Positions 7,705 to 17,384 of a stretch of 64,000 bases of DNA are shown here, piece after piece (positions within the stretch are counted from its first letter, which is position 1; each line of letters begins with the position of its first letter). The stretch lies in NCBI GenBank assembly GCA_965233625.1, contig OZ247499.1, positions 3,720,001-3,784,000 on the forward strand, in the 5' to 3' direction. The translations under genes and the position numbers were made by a program. The notes under the pieces are model-generated. The model saw nothing but the letters and a program-made list of their open reading frames with translations, did no database searches and was not told the origin of the DNA. The stretch comes from G965233625 sp965233625. GTDB lineage: Bacteria; Planctomycetota; Planctomycetia; Pirellulales; Pirellulaceae.

Positions 7705-8825
7705 TGGAATCCAACGAATACAGTCTTGCAGAATATAACGATCTTTCCGGCATCGAAACGCTCCGTTCAGACTGGTGGCGGTTGCTCGCACAGACGCCCG
7801 GCGCCACTTTCTTTATGACGCCTGAGTGGCTGGAAACGTACTGGCGGTACTTTGGCGAGGGGCAGAAGCTGGTCCTGCTGACCGTCAGCCGCGACAACCG
7901 CGTGTGCGGCCTTGTGCCTTTGACCATCCGTCAGGAAGAACGAAAAGTTGGCAACGTGCAGGTGCTGACTTATCCGCTTCACGACTGGGGCTCGTTCTAC
8001 GGCCCCTTGGCCTCCCGGCAGGAGTTGCCAGCCGTACTGCGGGCCGCCGTGCAGTACATTTCGCAGCAGTGTGTGGGCTGGGATCTGCTTGATCTGCGCT
8101 GGGCGCAGCCGGGCCTGGTCGCCGATGCAACGCGCGACGCCCTGACAGACCTGGACATGGCCTATTACGAAGAAGTGCGTGCACAGACGGCGATTATCGA
8201 CGTCAGCGGCCGCTGGGAAGATTACCTCGCTGCCCAGAAAAGCAAGTGGCGGAATAACTACCGCCGCTGGATCAAAAACCTGGAGAAGCTGGGCGAAGTG
8301 AAATTCGTCCGCCACCGCCCTGCATCCGACGACTGCGGCGATGGCGATCCGCGCTGGGATCTGTACGAAGACTGCCTGACGGTCGCCAACAATAGCTGGC
8401 AGGCGCTATCGCAGGATGGCACGACAATTACCCATCAGTGCATCGCGCCGTTTCTGCGTGAGATGCACGCCGTCGCCAGCAGCCAGGGCGCCTCGGAAAT
8501 GAACCTGTTATATGTCGGCGGTAAGCCAGCAGCGTTCGCTTACAACTACCATTTCAACAAATCCGTCTTCGGGTTGCGGATTGGCTACGATGCCGCGATG
8601 GGGAAGGCGGGCGCCGGCAATCTACTGTATGTCCGTGCGATCGAAGATAGCTTCCACCGCGATGATGAGACGTACGACCTTGGCCCGGGCACACTGGACT
8701 GCAAGCTAAGTCTTCAGCCGCAGATTGTAGATATCAAGCAGTTCACGCACTTCGCCCCACTGGGCCTTAAAGCCCAGGCGTTGCGCTTCAAACACGCCCT
8801 GCCAGCATGGATGGCCGGCGCGTAG
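7704..8825 (+). CDS. GNAT-fold acyltransferase (BioF2/CelD-like, Acetyltransf_6)
   Basis: The 373-aa protein has the layout of the Acetyltransf_6 group: an N-terminal half with TFFMTPEWLETYWRYFG and VCGLVPLTIR, and a C-terminal GNAT half with LLYVGGKPAAFAYNYHF, GLRIGYDAAMGKAGAGNLLYVRAIED and YDLGPGTLDCKLSL. Related proteins act in exopolysaccharide synthesis or aminoacyl transfer, often without a proven substrate. It is translationally coupled to the small membrane protein before it. No polysaccharide genes are adjacent, so its role here is open. Confidence 0.75.
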   Translation: MESNEYSLAEYNDLSGIETLRSDWWRLLAQTPGATFFMTPEWLETYWRYFGEGQKLVLLTVSRDNRVCGLVPLTIRQEERKVGNVQVLTYPLHDWGSFYGPLASRQELPAVLRAAVQYISQQCVGWDLLDLRWAQPGLVADATRDALTDLDMAYYEEVRAQTAIIDVSGRWEDYLAAQKSKWRNNYRRWIKNLEKLGEVKFVRHRPASDDCGDGDPRWDLYEDCLTVANNSWQALSQDGTTITHQCIAPFLREMHAVASSQGASEMNLLYVGGKPAAFAYNYHFNKSVFGLRIGYDAAMGKAGAGNLLYVRAIEDSFHRDDETYDLGPGTLDCKLSLQPQIVDIKQFTHFAPLGLKAQALRFKHALPAWMAGA

Positions 8826-8860
8826 GGTTTTCGTGCCGCGGGCGCCGCATGCGTTGCGGC

Positions 8861-9739
8861 CTACTTCGCGCCGGGCAGCAGATATCCCGACGCTAAGCCA
8901 ACGGCGTGCCCGTCACCGGCGGACATATCAACGCAGCCGATGCCCAGCAGGGTAACTTCGTCGCCGGGTTTCAGGTGCGCGAACAGTTGTTTATCAACGG
9001 GTGCGAAGTGCACGGGGAACGCCTTCTCACCGGCGCCTTTAAGATGCATCGCCACGGTGTAATAAGAAAGTTCTTCCTCGTCGCTTTCTGTAAGCTTCAC
9101 AAACTCGCCGCGCACGACGAGTGTCTGTTGATGGTAAGTGGCAGCGGCCTTGGAGAGGCTTTCACTGGCGGTGGCAAACATCTCTGCCGGTGTTGTCTCC
9201 AGGGCGCCTTCGCCGGTGGCTTCCACCAGTTCACACTCGCGTAATTCTTTATTCCCCAGCCCCTTGGAGAGGATGCCGCGAACCGTAGCCGTCGAGTCCG
9301 CTGCGACCTTCTTCCAGAGATCATCCGGCAGCACACAAGTGATGGTCGAAAAATCCAGCGAGGCGGCGGGCGCCTCGATAACGGCAACCAGCCGCAGCGA
9401 CTTCGAACCCGCCGTGCGTTCCAGCATTACCTTGTCCACCGTGCCGCTGATTTCGACAAGCTTGGTGCTGTACGCCGCAACGTCTGCCGAGGCAGCTTCG
9501 GACACACTCAATTTCACAAGTTCCCGGTCTTCACGCTTAATGGCCGTCGTCTCTTCCGGCTGCGGCAGGCCGGAGTTGTACTCGCCAGAGCCAAAGGGCT
9601 GCGTATTCCAGTCACCTGCTGGCCCCTCTTGAGGCGCTTCGCTGACTTGAGGCTTTGCCACGCGCGGCTGATCAGGCACGCAGCCCGTTGCACAGGTAGT
9701 GAGAAGTAGAAGACAGACGATGAACTGAATCTTACGCAT
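8861..9739 (-). CDS. Lipoprotein with two OB-like repeats
   Basis: The 292-aa protein has a lipoprotein signal (MRKIQFIVCLLLLTTCATGC, with Cys20 as likely lipidation site; a normal signal-peptide length). After a Pro/Glu-rich linker come two similar halves. Each has the pattern AAYSTKLVEISGTVDKV or ATYHQQTLVVRGEFVKL, followed by strands and a closing segment, which resembles the tRNA_anti-like OB-fold family common in planctomycete lipoproteins. The last part reads KPGDEVTLLGIGCVD. Ligand unknown. It is convergent with the acetyltransferase gene. Confidence 0.65.
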   Translation of the reverse strand: MRKIQFIVCLLLLTTCATGCVPDQPRVAKPQVSEAPQEGPAGDWNTQPFGSGEYNSGLPQPEETTAIKREDRELVKLSVSEAASADVAAYSTKLVEISGTVDKVMLERTAGSKSLRLVAVIEAPAASLDFSTITCVLPDDLWKKVAADSTATVRGILSKGLGNKELRECELVEATGEGALETTPAEMFATASESLSKAAATYHQQTLVVRGEFVKLTESDEEELSYYTVAMHLKGAGEKAFPVHFAPVDKQLFAHLKPGDEVTLLGIGCVDMSAGDGHAVGLASGYLLPGAK

Positions 9740-9897
9740 CGGATGGCCTTACGTTCTGTTGGTAGCGGAATCAACGGGTCGCGGCTCATTATGGCGAGGA
9801 ACCTTTGCTGCCGCAAACTTCCAGAATCCGGGCGTCGCGGTCTCCATTGGCTTACACTGATATCCGGCAAGGTTTACCGTTCTTGGGAGATCATCAA

Positions 9898-10842
9898 ATG
9901 AAACATTGGATTGTTGGCTTATGTATTGCGGCGGCTGTTGCTTGTCCGCTGTTTGTTCTGGCGCAGGGCGGGGGTTCTTATGTTGGCAGTTCCAGCACGC
10001 GGCGTAGTGCTTCAGAGTATGCGGGTTTAGATTTCAAAGGCCCCACCGCGCTGCCGACCGATGCGGCGCTGAATTACATCACGGTGGAAGGCACGGTGGA
10101 AACGCGGATCAAGCCAGAAAGCATCCGCGTAGTGCTGGCCGTGATCGCAGAGGCCGAAGAAGCAGCCGCCTGTCAGCAGCAGATCGCAGAGCACATGGCC
10201 GCTTTGAAAAAAGCGTGGGGCGAACAGGGCGTCGCCGCGGAGAACATTGTCGAAGACTTTATTTCCGTGCTGCCCGTGTACCAGTGGCGCCGCGAGCAGC
10301 GTGATGGACAGCAGATGATGATTCAGCAGCGAAAAGGTTTCCGCATGCAGTCGAACATTCATCTAGCCGTGAAAACAGAAGCCGAAGCCATGCAGGCGAT
10401 CAACACTTCTTTCAAGCACGGAGTGACAGACATTGTCACCTTCGACTACTGGAGTTCGCAGATCGACAAGCAGAAAGAGATCGCCCGCGCCGCCGCCCTT
10501 CAGCAGGCGAAGAAGAAGGCGGAACTGCTATTAGGCGTGTTTGAACATCGCCCCGCGCCGATGAACATTCAGGACACCACACGCGCGATCTTCCCCACGG
10601 CGCAGTACCGTACGTTTGAAAACTCGGTGGGCGAAGAATACACCCGCTGGAGTTCTAACACGCCGGTCATCCGCGCCCACAAGCCAAAGATGACGTTCAT
10701 CAAAGGCGTAGAATCAGCAGCGGACACACGACCTGCACAAATGCTGATGGAGCCAGAAATCGCCGTCGTCTCCACCGTCCGCATCTACTACCAGGCGCCC
10801 GCCGCCCACAGCCGCACCGTGAGCATTCCACACGGGCATTAG
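9898..10842 (+). CDS. Exported SIMPL-domain (DUF541) protein
   Basis: The start at 9898 follows GGGAG at 8 bases and gives 314 aa with a signal peptide (cleavage near LAQG at residues 22-25). The mature part fits the SIMPL/DUF541 family: ITVEGTVETRIKPESIRVVLAVIAE, then a helix with the QQIAEHMAALK pattern, and AAALQQAKKKAELL before a C-terminal strand with VVSTVRIYY. SIMPL proteins form periplasmic or outer-membrane oligomers. It is monocistronic, convergent with the EF-Tu gene, with a terminator between them. Confidence 0.8.
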   Translation: MKHWIVGLCIAAAVACPLFVLAQGGGSYVGSSSTRRSASEYAGLDFKGPTALPTDAALNYITVEGTVETRIKPESIRVVLAVIAEAEEAAACQQQIAEHMAALKKAWGEQGVAAENIVEDFISVLPVYQWRREQRDGQQMMIQQRKGFRMQSNIHLAVKTEAEAMQAINTSFKHGVTDIVTFDYWSSQIDKQKEIARAAALQQAKKKAELLLGVFEHRPAPMNIQDTTRAIFPTAQYRTFENSVGEEYTRWSSNTPVIRAHKPKMTFIKGVESAADTRPAQMLMEPEIAVVSTVRIYYQAPAAHSRTVSIPHGH

Positions 10843-10903
10843 GCCTGTATTGTAGGGCAGGCTCCGCCTGCCGATGGCATCAACAAGCTTTCTGGTAACC
10901 AAC

Positions 10904-10940
10904 AAAAAAGCCCCCTGACCGCAATGTGCAGTCAGGGGGC
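10904..10940 (-). terminator. Intrinsic terminator of the EF-Tu gene
   Basis: A 10-bp GC-rich stem (GCCCCCTGAC with GTCAGGGGGC, 10910-10919 and 10931-10940) has an 11-base loop. Read on the minus strand it ends in TTTTTT, 21 bases after the EF-Tu stop codon, as a rho-independent terminator should. Confidence 0.9.
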
Positions 10941-10961
10941 GTTTCTAATTGCGCTCAGGCG

Positions 10962-12137
<1,176 letters not shown>

Positions 12138-12265
12138 CGCTCTCAATCTCCTTTCAAAAGAGAATGCGGCCAACCCGCTGAACAGCCCTCTGAGGTGAGC
12201 AGCCTCAGCAGCCTTTTTGTGCATCGTGCACGCCAGAGCAGCGGATTAACCCGTAAAAAAGTCCA

Positions 12266-12302
12266 ATAAAAAAGCCCGCCAGGTCCAGCGACCGGGCGGG
12301 CT
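12266..12302 (-). terminator. Intrinsic terminator upstream of tuf
   Basis: An 8-bp stem (AGCCCGCC, 12273-12280, with GGCGGGCT, 12295-12302) and a 14-base loop are followed on the minus strand by TTTTTTA. It lies 26 bases after the candidate 49-aa ORF and about 130 bases before the tuf start, so it either ends that ORF's transcript or works as an attenuator in the tuf leader. Confidence 0.8.
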
Positions 12303-12328
12303 GTGAGAAGCAAGTTGTTACCGTAACT

Positions 12329-12478
12329 TCACACCGCTGCCGCCTCGCCGCCGGGCGAGTTGTCAGATGTCTGTGTGTCGTTGAAGTTACGGAACATTTC
12401 TATGTTTTCAGTCCAGAAATAGCGTTTCAAAAAACGGAGGTTACGGGCAAAGCGTTGCCGCGCCATGCCTTGACCCAT
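12329..12478 (-). CDS. Possible 49-aa basic/aromatic small protein upstream of tuf
   Basis: This short minus-strand ORF starts MGQGMARQR, with an alternative ATG at 12466 (45 aa). It encodes a basic, aromatic N-terminal half (ARNLRFLKRYFWTENIEMF) and a polar tail ending GGEAAAV. It lies between a REP-like hairpin and an intrinsic terminator, the spacing expected of a small transcription unit. It could be a real small protein or a leader peptide of tuf. There is no strong Shine-Dalgarno signal and no family was recognised. Confidence 0.4.
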   Translation of the reverse strand: MGQGMARQRFARNLRFLKRYFWTENIEMFRNFNDTQTSDNSPGGEAAAV

Positions 12479-12519
12479 AGACACATCAGATGCAGGAAGG
12501 TTCACCCCGGTAGAAACCG

Positions 12520-12590
12520 GTAGGTCAGGCGCCTGCCTGACGAAAAATCGCGTAGATTCCGTTGCCTCGTCAGGCAGGCGCCTGACCTAC
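12520..12590. repeat. REP-like palindromic element, copy 2
   Basis: Perfect 23-bp arms (12520-12542 and 12568-12590) are nearly identical to those of copy 1 at 2142-2210, and the loops share the segment ending CCGTTGC-TCG. It begins 18 bp after the stop codon of the DUF374 gene, the same position relative to a minus-strand stop as copy 1. Confidence 0.85.
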
Positions 12591-12608
12591 GTGCTACGCG
12601 GATACAAC

Positions 12609-13424
12609 CTAGGCAGCGCGGCGAATTTCCTGTCCGCGAAGATCGGCCGGGTGCACGCTGCCCGCGCGGGCGGCGGCTTCCTGTGCCTGCCGCAACTCTT
12701 GGAGCGTCTTGACGGCGCGGAGCGGAAACATCGGCCGTTGCCCTTGGCGACGGTCGCCGGCAACGGCCCACTCTTCGGCCTCGTTGGTGAGCAGGTTCAA
12801 GATATCTTCGGTCTTTTGCCGGTAGTGCTCAACGCCCGCCTTGTCGATGCCCGGTGGAATATGCAGCAACGGGCCGCCGACGATCCGCGCGCGGGAGAAA
12901 GGCTTGGGCACCGCGAACCTGTCCCAGGTCGGCGCCCGCCAGACGTGGCTGTAACCAAAGCCGAGCGGCACCAGGGGAATGCCCAGACGCGATGCCAGAT
13001 AAACCGCGCCCGGCGCCATTTTCCGCCGCGGTCCGCGTGGACCATCGGGCGTGATCACCAGATGGTGGTCTTTGGCCTGTTCCTTGAGCTTGCGGATGGC
13101 TTTATCGCCACCGCGTTTTGTAGAACCGCAAACCACACTGTAACCGCGGTGCATGGCGACCCGCCGCAGAAAGGAAGCATCTTTATGCGCGCTGGTCAGA
13201 ATGGCGGCCGGACTATGCGGCCACAGTCCGATGGGCGCCGCGATATATTCGTGCCACAACAGGTAGATGTACGGGCCTAGTTCTGATGAAACCGAGAGGT
13301 CGAACCGGGCGTCGTATCCAACGACTTGCGCATCCAGCGTCTCGTGCAGGATGATATTCAGGCTATCGAACAACAATCCGCCAAGGCGCGGTAAGAATGG
13401 CGTCTTGTAGAGTTCCTTCGTCAT
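12609..13424 (-). CDS. DUF374-type lysophospholipid acyltransferase
   Basis: The 271-aa protein (ATG at 13424; a TTG at 13448 is an alternative) fits the DUF374 branch of the LPLAT superfamily. It shows LWHEY near residue 57, LTSAHKD, a Gly/Arg-rich CGSTKRGGDKA, and VITPDGPRGPRRKMAPGAVYLA near residues 120-145. The family transfers acyl chains to lipid A or lyso-phospholipid acceptors at the inner membrane. The Pro/Gln/Arg-rich last 60 residues lie outside the domain. The gene is followed by a REP-like element and lies 76 bp downstream of dapF. Confidence 0.85.
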   Translation of the reverse strand: MTKELYKTPFLPRLGGLLFDSLNIILHETLDAQVVGYDARFDLSVSSELGPYIYLLWHEYIAAPIGLWPHSPAAILTSAHKDASFLRRVAMHRGYSVVCGSTKRGGDKAIRKLKEQAKDHHLVITPDGPRGPRRKMAPGAVYLASRLGIPLVPLGFGYSHVWRAPTWDRFAVPKPFSRARIVGGPLLHIPPGIDKAGVEHYRQKTEDILNLLTNEAEEWAVAGDRRQGQRPMFPLRAVKTLQELRQAQEAAARAGSVHPADLRGQEIRRAA

Positions 13425-13499
13425 CCGTGACGTTCCCGTTTCGATCAAACACCGCTAGCGACGCAGCGTGCTAGCGGAGGCATGTAACTGCTGGCGCCA

Positions 13500-14348
13500 C
13501 TACTGATTCCAATGGCCGGTGAATACTTCTTCGGCGCCGCCGGTCATATAAACATGATTATCGGACTGGCGCCACTCCAACTGCAGGTCTCCACCACGAA
13601 GATGCACCAGAAGTTCCCGGTCTGTCCTGCCCGATAGCACGCCAGCTACGCAAACCGCACTGGCGCCGGTGCCGCAGGCCCATGTTTCGCCGCTGCCACG
13701 CTCCCACGTGCGTTGCCGGACTTCGCCACGGCTGATGATCTCAATAAACTCAACATTGGTGCGTGCGGGGAAAAGTGCACACGTTTCTATCTGTGGCCCG
13801 GCGCCAAGCACCAGATCGTCGTTCGCCTCTTCCACATAGATCACGCAATGCGGATTGCCCATGCTGACACAGGTGCCCACCAGATTGCGGCCGGCAACAT
13901 CCAGCGGTGCATTGACCACGAAGCCGTCTGCGGAAGTGGCCTCAAGTGTGGTCGGGATCTCTGCGGGCGAAAGACGCGGCTCGCCCATATCCACCCGCAG
14001 GCTCTCTGCCTTGCCATTGCTGGTGTAAACATCGATATCCAGCACCCCGGCGCCGGTGGCGATCTTTAGTGTGTCCGCCTGCTTGATGCCGTGATCGTAT
14101 ACGTACTTGGCCACACAGCGGACGCCGTTGCCGCACATCTCGGCTTCAGAGCCATCCAGATTAAACATCCGCATCTCTGCGTCTGCCTGGTCTGTGGGGC
14201 AGATAAAGATCAGACCATCGCCGCCCACGCCAAACCGCCGGTCCGCCATCTTGCGGGCCAGTTCGCTGGGATCGCCTGGGAAGGTTTCTTCAAAACAATT
14301 GACGTAGACATAGTCGTTGCCTGCGCCGTGCATCTTGGTGAATTGCAT
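13500..14348 (-). CDS. dapF: Diaminopimelate epimerase DapF
   Basis: DapF converts LL- to meso-diaminopimelate for lysine and peptidoglycan synthesis. The 282-aa product has the usual length and both catalytic Cys motifs: MCGNGVRC (Cys72) and WACGTGASA (Cys225). Other family segments are KMHGAGNDYVYV at the start, FGVGGDGLIFI, FNLDGSEAEMCGN and MGNPHCVIYV. It sits 82 bp downstream of the cobL gene and before the DUF374 gene on the same strand. Confidence 0.97.
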   Translation of the reverse strand: MQFTKMHGAGNDYVYVNCFEETFPGDPSELARKMADRRFGVGGDGLIFICPTDQADAEMRMFNLDGSEAEMCGNGVRCVAKYVYDHGIKQADTLKIATGAGVLDIDVYTSNGKAESLRVDMGEPRLSPAEIPTTLEATSADGFVVNAPLDVAGRNLVGTCVSMGNPHCVIYVEEANDDLVLGAGPQIETCALFPARTNVEFIEIISRGEVRQRTWERGSGETWACGTGASAVCVAGVLSGRTDRELLVHLRGGDLQLEWRQSDNHVYMTGGAEEVFTGHWNQ

Positions 14349-14430
14349 GATGAAATATCTCAGTTAATGGCTACCGCGTGCAATACGAATCTTCCAGAGA
14401 GAGCAGCGCGAAGTTGGCATTGCTGGCGCT

Positions 14431-15684
14431 TTACTCAGCAGGTTTAACCGCGGCGATCAGAAAGGCGGGGTTCATGGCTTCGAACTTCAGGCGGTCGAAC
14501 TGAAAGACGCCTTGGGCGAAGTTCATCATCCAGACGTTGATCTCCGGCGTCTTTTCGGCCAAAGTCCGGCGTACACTTGCCAGATTCTCGATGCTGCCCG
14601 TGGTGGCCGCCAGTCGCCCGCCCGGCTTCAACGCATCGAATGCTTTGCCCGCGATTTCCGCCACTTCGCGGCCTTCGCCGCCGACAAAGATGGCGTCGGG
14701 CGCTGGTAGATCGTTCCAGGCTGCAGGGGCTTCGCCCAGAATGGGCGTCAGGTTCGTCACGCCAAAGCGTTCTGCATTGGCGCCGATCAGCCGGTAATCT
14801 TCAACATCCATTTCAATGGCGTAGACGCGGCCTTTGCTGGCAATCTGGGCAGCTTCGATGGCCACGCTGCCGCTACCAGCGCCGATATCCCACACCGTGC
14901 TCGCAGCGCCGATGTCCATCTGCGCAAGCGCCGCACACCGCACTTCCGAAGGCGTCAGCAGCCCGCGTTTAGGTTGCGATTGCTCGAAAGCATCGTCACG
15001 GTTACCAAACAGCCGCCGGCCCTGCATCTCAACAGGGCGATCTGGCGAATCCGGGTTGCGAAGCAGGATCATTACATTCAGTGCGGCGAACGTCTGTTCC
15101 GCAATTTCAGGCAGCGTCGCGCGGGTGACACATTCGTCTGGCGAACCGAGATTCTCGCAGACGTAGGCAGTGAAATAGTCGATGCCCCGCTCGATCATTG
15201 CAGCGGCAACGGCTTGCGGTGTCGCGTCGGCTGTGGTGAATAAGCCCGATTTCTCCGCCGTACGCACCTTTTCCACAACGTGAGCGATGGAATGCTGCGA
15301 AAGATCGGCAAAATAGGCGTCGTCCCAGCTTTCTTTCACCCGTGCGAAAGCAAGCTGCATGCTGCTGACATGGGGCAGCACTTCAAACCGCTCTTTGCCT
15401 AGTTTATCGCACAGGAACCGCGCCGTGCCGTAGAAGAGCGGATCGCCAGACGCGACCAGGACGGTGCGTTTGCCGGCGTTATCCTCGATGTGGCTGAGAA
15501 TTGCGTCGAGGCCGCCCGTCCATTCAATGCGTTCGCCGTTGGTTTCGCCCGCTCTGGAAAGACTGCGTGGCGAACCAACCACCACTTCAGCTTGCTGAAG
15601 CAGTTGTTTGGCGACGGAGCTTAAGCCTTCGACTCCATCGTCGCTAATGCCGACGATGTGAATTTTGTGTTCTGCAGCGTTCAA
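14431..15684 (-). CDS. cobL: Precorrin-6Y C5,15-methyltransferase CobL (CbiE-CbiT fusion)
   Basis: CobL methylates precorrin-6Y at C5 and C15 and decarboxylates it in cobalamin synthesis. The 417-aa protein is a fusion: residues about 8-205 are the CbiE methyltransferase (IHIVGISDDGVEGLS, VLVASGDPLFYGTARFL, and NVMILLRNP at its end), and about 235-415 are CbiT, with the SAM motif TVWDIGAGSGSVAIEAA and a following acidic EMDVED. Length matches known CobL proteins. No other cobalamin gene is in the window, so the pathway genes are scattered. Confidence 0.93.
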   Translation of the reverse strand: MNAAEHKIHIVGISDDGVEGLSSVAKQLLQQAEVVVGSPRSLSRAGETNGERIEWTGGLDAILSHIEDNAGKRTVLVASGDPLFYGTARFLCDKLGKERFEVLPHVSSMQLAFARVKESWDDAYFADLSQHSIAHVVEKVRTAEKSGLFTTADATPQAVAAAMIERGIDYFTAYVCENLGSPDECVTRATLPEIAEQTFAALNVMILLRNPDSPDRPVEMQGRRLFGNRDDAFEQSQPKRGLLTPSEVRCAALAQMDIGAASTVWDIGAGSGSVAIEAAQIASKGRVYAIEMDVEDYRLIGANAERFGVTNLTPILGEAPAAWNDLPAPDAIFVGGEGREVAEIAGKAFDALKPGGRLAATTGSIENLASVRRTLAEKTPEINVWMMNFAQGVFQFDRLKFEAMNPAFLIAAVKPAE

Positions 15685-15843
15685 CGCGTTGGCGCCTTGA
15701 GTGGGGATCGCGGGTCTAAGAAGTACCCCGCGATTCTACGAAAAACGCCGCGTCAGGTGTAGCAGCGGCAAAGAACGTGCAGCCATTGCTTCGCACCAGC
15801 GGCGAAGATGGCTGCACAGCTTATTACCGTAAGCGTCCGCGTG

Positions 15844-16299
15844 CTACTTCTGGTTGCTGACGGGAGTGACTTCCGCCTGCGCGGTGTTTTCCTTCTGCAT
15901 CCTGGCCGCATGCCGCATGATGGCGGGGCGGACGAATGACTGGATCGAGGTTTCGCTCTGCAAGCCGGTAAGCTGCATGCGTTTCCAGCCGGTTTCGCTC
16001 TTCTCAAAGAGGATCAGCTGAGGGATGCGTGTGCCTTGCATCAGGCGGAAAGCCAGCGGCCCTTCGCGGTCGCGGTCAACGATGCAGTACTCAACGTCTT
16101 TGAACTTGCCGTTGGAGGCCAGATTCTTCAAGGCGCCGTGCTTCATGGTTACACAAGCGGGGCACCAGTCTGCGGTCACCAGCACCAGCATGGGCCGGCC
16201 AGTAGCTGCGTGTGTCCTGTACGCGTCGCCGTAAGAAGGCGTTGCGGGATCTGCACCCGCGGTAAGAAGCAACAACGCGGCAGCTGTAACAATACTCAT
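15844..16299 (-). CDS. Exported thioredoxin-like protein
   Basis: The ATG at 16299 follows AGGAG at 9 bases and gives 151 aa; a TTG at 16308 is less likely. A signal peptide spans about residues 1-17. The thioredoxin core shows LVTADWCPACVTMK, a WCxxC redox motif, and TRIPQLILF with the cis-Pro. The C-terminal 30 residues are outside the fold. It probably acts on periplasmic disulfides or in stress response, but its partner is not evident. The gene is alone on its strand. Confidence 0.85.
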   Translation of the reverse strand: MSIVTAAALLLLTAGADPATPSYGDAYRTHAATGRPMLVLVTADWCPACVTMKHGALKNLASNGKFKDVEYCIVDRDREGPLAFRLMQGTRIPQLILFEKSETGWKRMQLTGLQSETSIQSFVRPAIMRHAARMQKENTAQAEVTPVSNQK

Positions 16300-16873
16300 G
16301 CGACTCAACTCCTGAAGTCGTGTTGCAGTAACGCTCTATAAATTCAACATCACGGTTGAATCTGTCATGACTACCTCCGTCCCCAGCATTCCGTTATGAG
16401 GGTGTGGAGGAGAGCGCTTACAAGTGAATCGGGGCGAAGGAGGCAATGTGCGCCGTTCATGGCAATTGCGAGCTTTGCGACAGTGTTACCACTCAGCTTG
16501 CAGGTTGTCCAGAGCCTCAATCGTAAGGGTGGGTAAACTTAATTGGCGGGATAATTGGGCAGCCGTCACGACGGAACCGACCTCCCAGCCGGGGGATTGG
16601 GAGCAAACTCCGTGTTTGCCACCAAGTTGGCACACATCTTGGTGTTTCTTTTAGCCCTGTAAACCCCCTAAATGGAAGAGTCTGTAAAATTCCGCCAAAC
16701 TGATATTGCGTTAAATTGGGTTTTCTGATTAGCCCTGGTGGGGTATGCGTTACGAACCCATATTCCGCTAAAGCCAAGATGTTTAAGGTGTTCTGACGAT
16801 TGGAAGCGTGCCGCGGCGAAGATTCCATTGGCGTTTCCGCCCGTGGTTCTTTTTCGCTCAGTCTGGTTAAAAA
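16300..16873. other. 574-bp intergenic region, no clear feature
   Basis: Between divergent genes. Short ORFs on both strands here lack supported starts, and the minus-strand ORF over 16517-17119 overlaps the TIGR02996-like gene. I see no hairpin, repeat or RNA gene. Confidence 0.5.
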
Positions 16874-17281
16874 ATGACCGAAGAATCTTTTCTGGACGCA
16901 ATCGCAGCCGCTCCTGACGACGAAATGCTCCGCCTCGTCTACGCTGACTGGCTTCTCGAAAATGGGCATCCCTGGGCGGATATCTGGCGTAAGGGTGAGT
17001 TCTGTAGCGTGATGGGCTGGCAGCCGTGGGTCGATTGGCAGAGTGTCAGCCACTGGATTAACAGGGAACACAGCCGCGTGGGGCTGCCACCCGGTGTTTA
17101 TGCCTATGTGAAGCAACACGCGTCCAACTCTGATTCAAATGATCGCTGGAGTGCTTTCAAAGCGAATTCAGAAGCAATAACGGCTGCCAACCGCGCTTTC
17201 GTCCTTGCCTGGTGCGGAGGGTGGCGGCCCACGCAGGCCGACTGTCAGGATGGCGCATTGCTGCCCGGCAGTAACGGGTAA
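16874..17281 (+). CDS. Small protein with N-terminal TIGR02996-like segment
   Basis: The first 35 residues (FLDAIAAAPDDEMLRLVYADWLLENGHP) match the TIGR02996 pattern, a short domain found in large families in Gemmata and other planctomycetes. The full product is 135 aa. The rest is Trp-rich, with no repeats of the kind that often accompany this domain, so it may be a reduced or divergent member. Function unknown. Confidence 0.65.
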   Translation: MTEESFLDAIAAAPDDEMLRLVYADWLLENGHPWADIWRKGEFCSVMGWQPWVDWQSVSHWINREHSRVGLPPGVYAYVKQHASNSDSNDRWSAFKANSEAITAANRAFVLAWCGGWRPTQADCQDGALLPGSNG

Positions 17282-17384
17282 AGACCTGCGTCTACAACCG
17301 TGTATACTGTTGCATTCATCCCGTTTCGATGGCGAAACAGGGTTGCCGGAATTTTGTTCGCCTTGCCGCTGCGGGTCGGTCCCG

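Noticed and set aside
16517..17119. 200-aa minus-strand ORF
   Set aside because: It overlaps the TIGR02996-like gene and has no domain or ribosome site.
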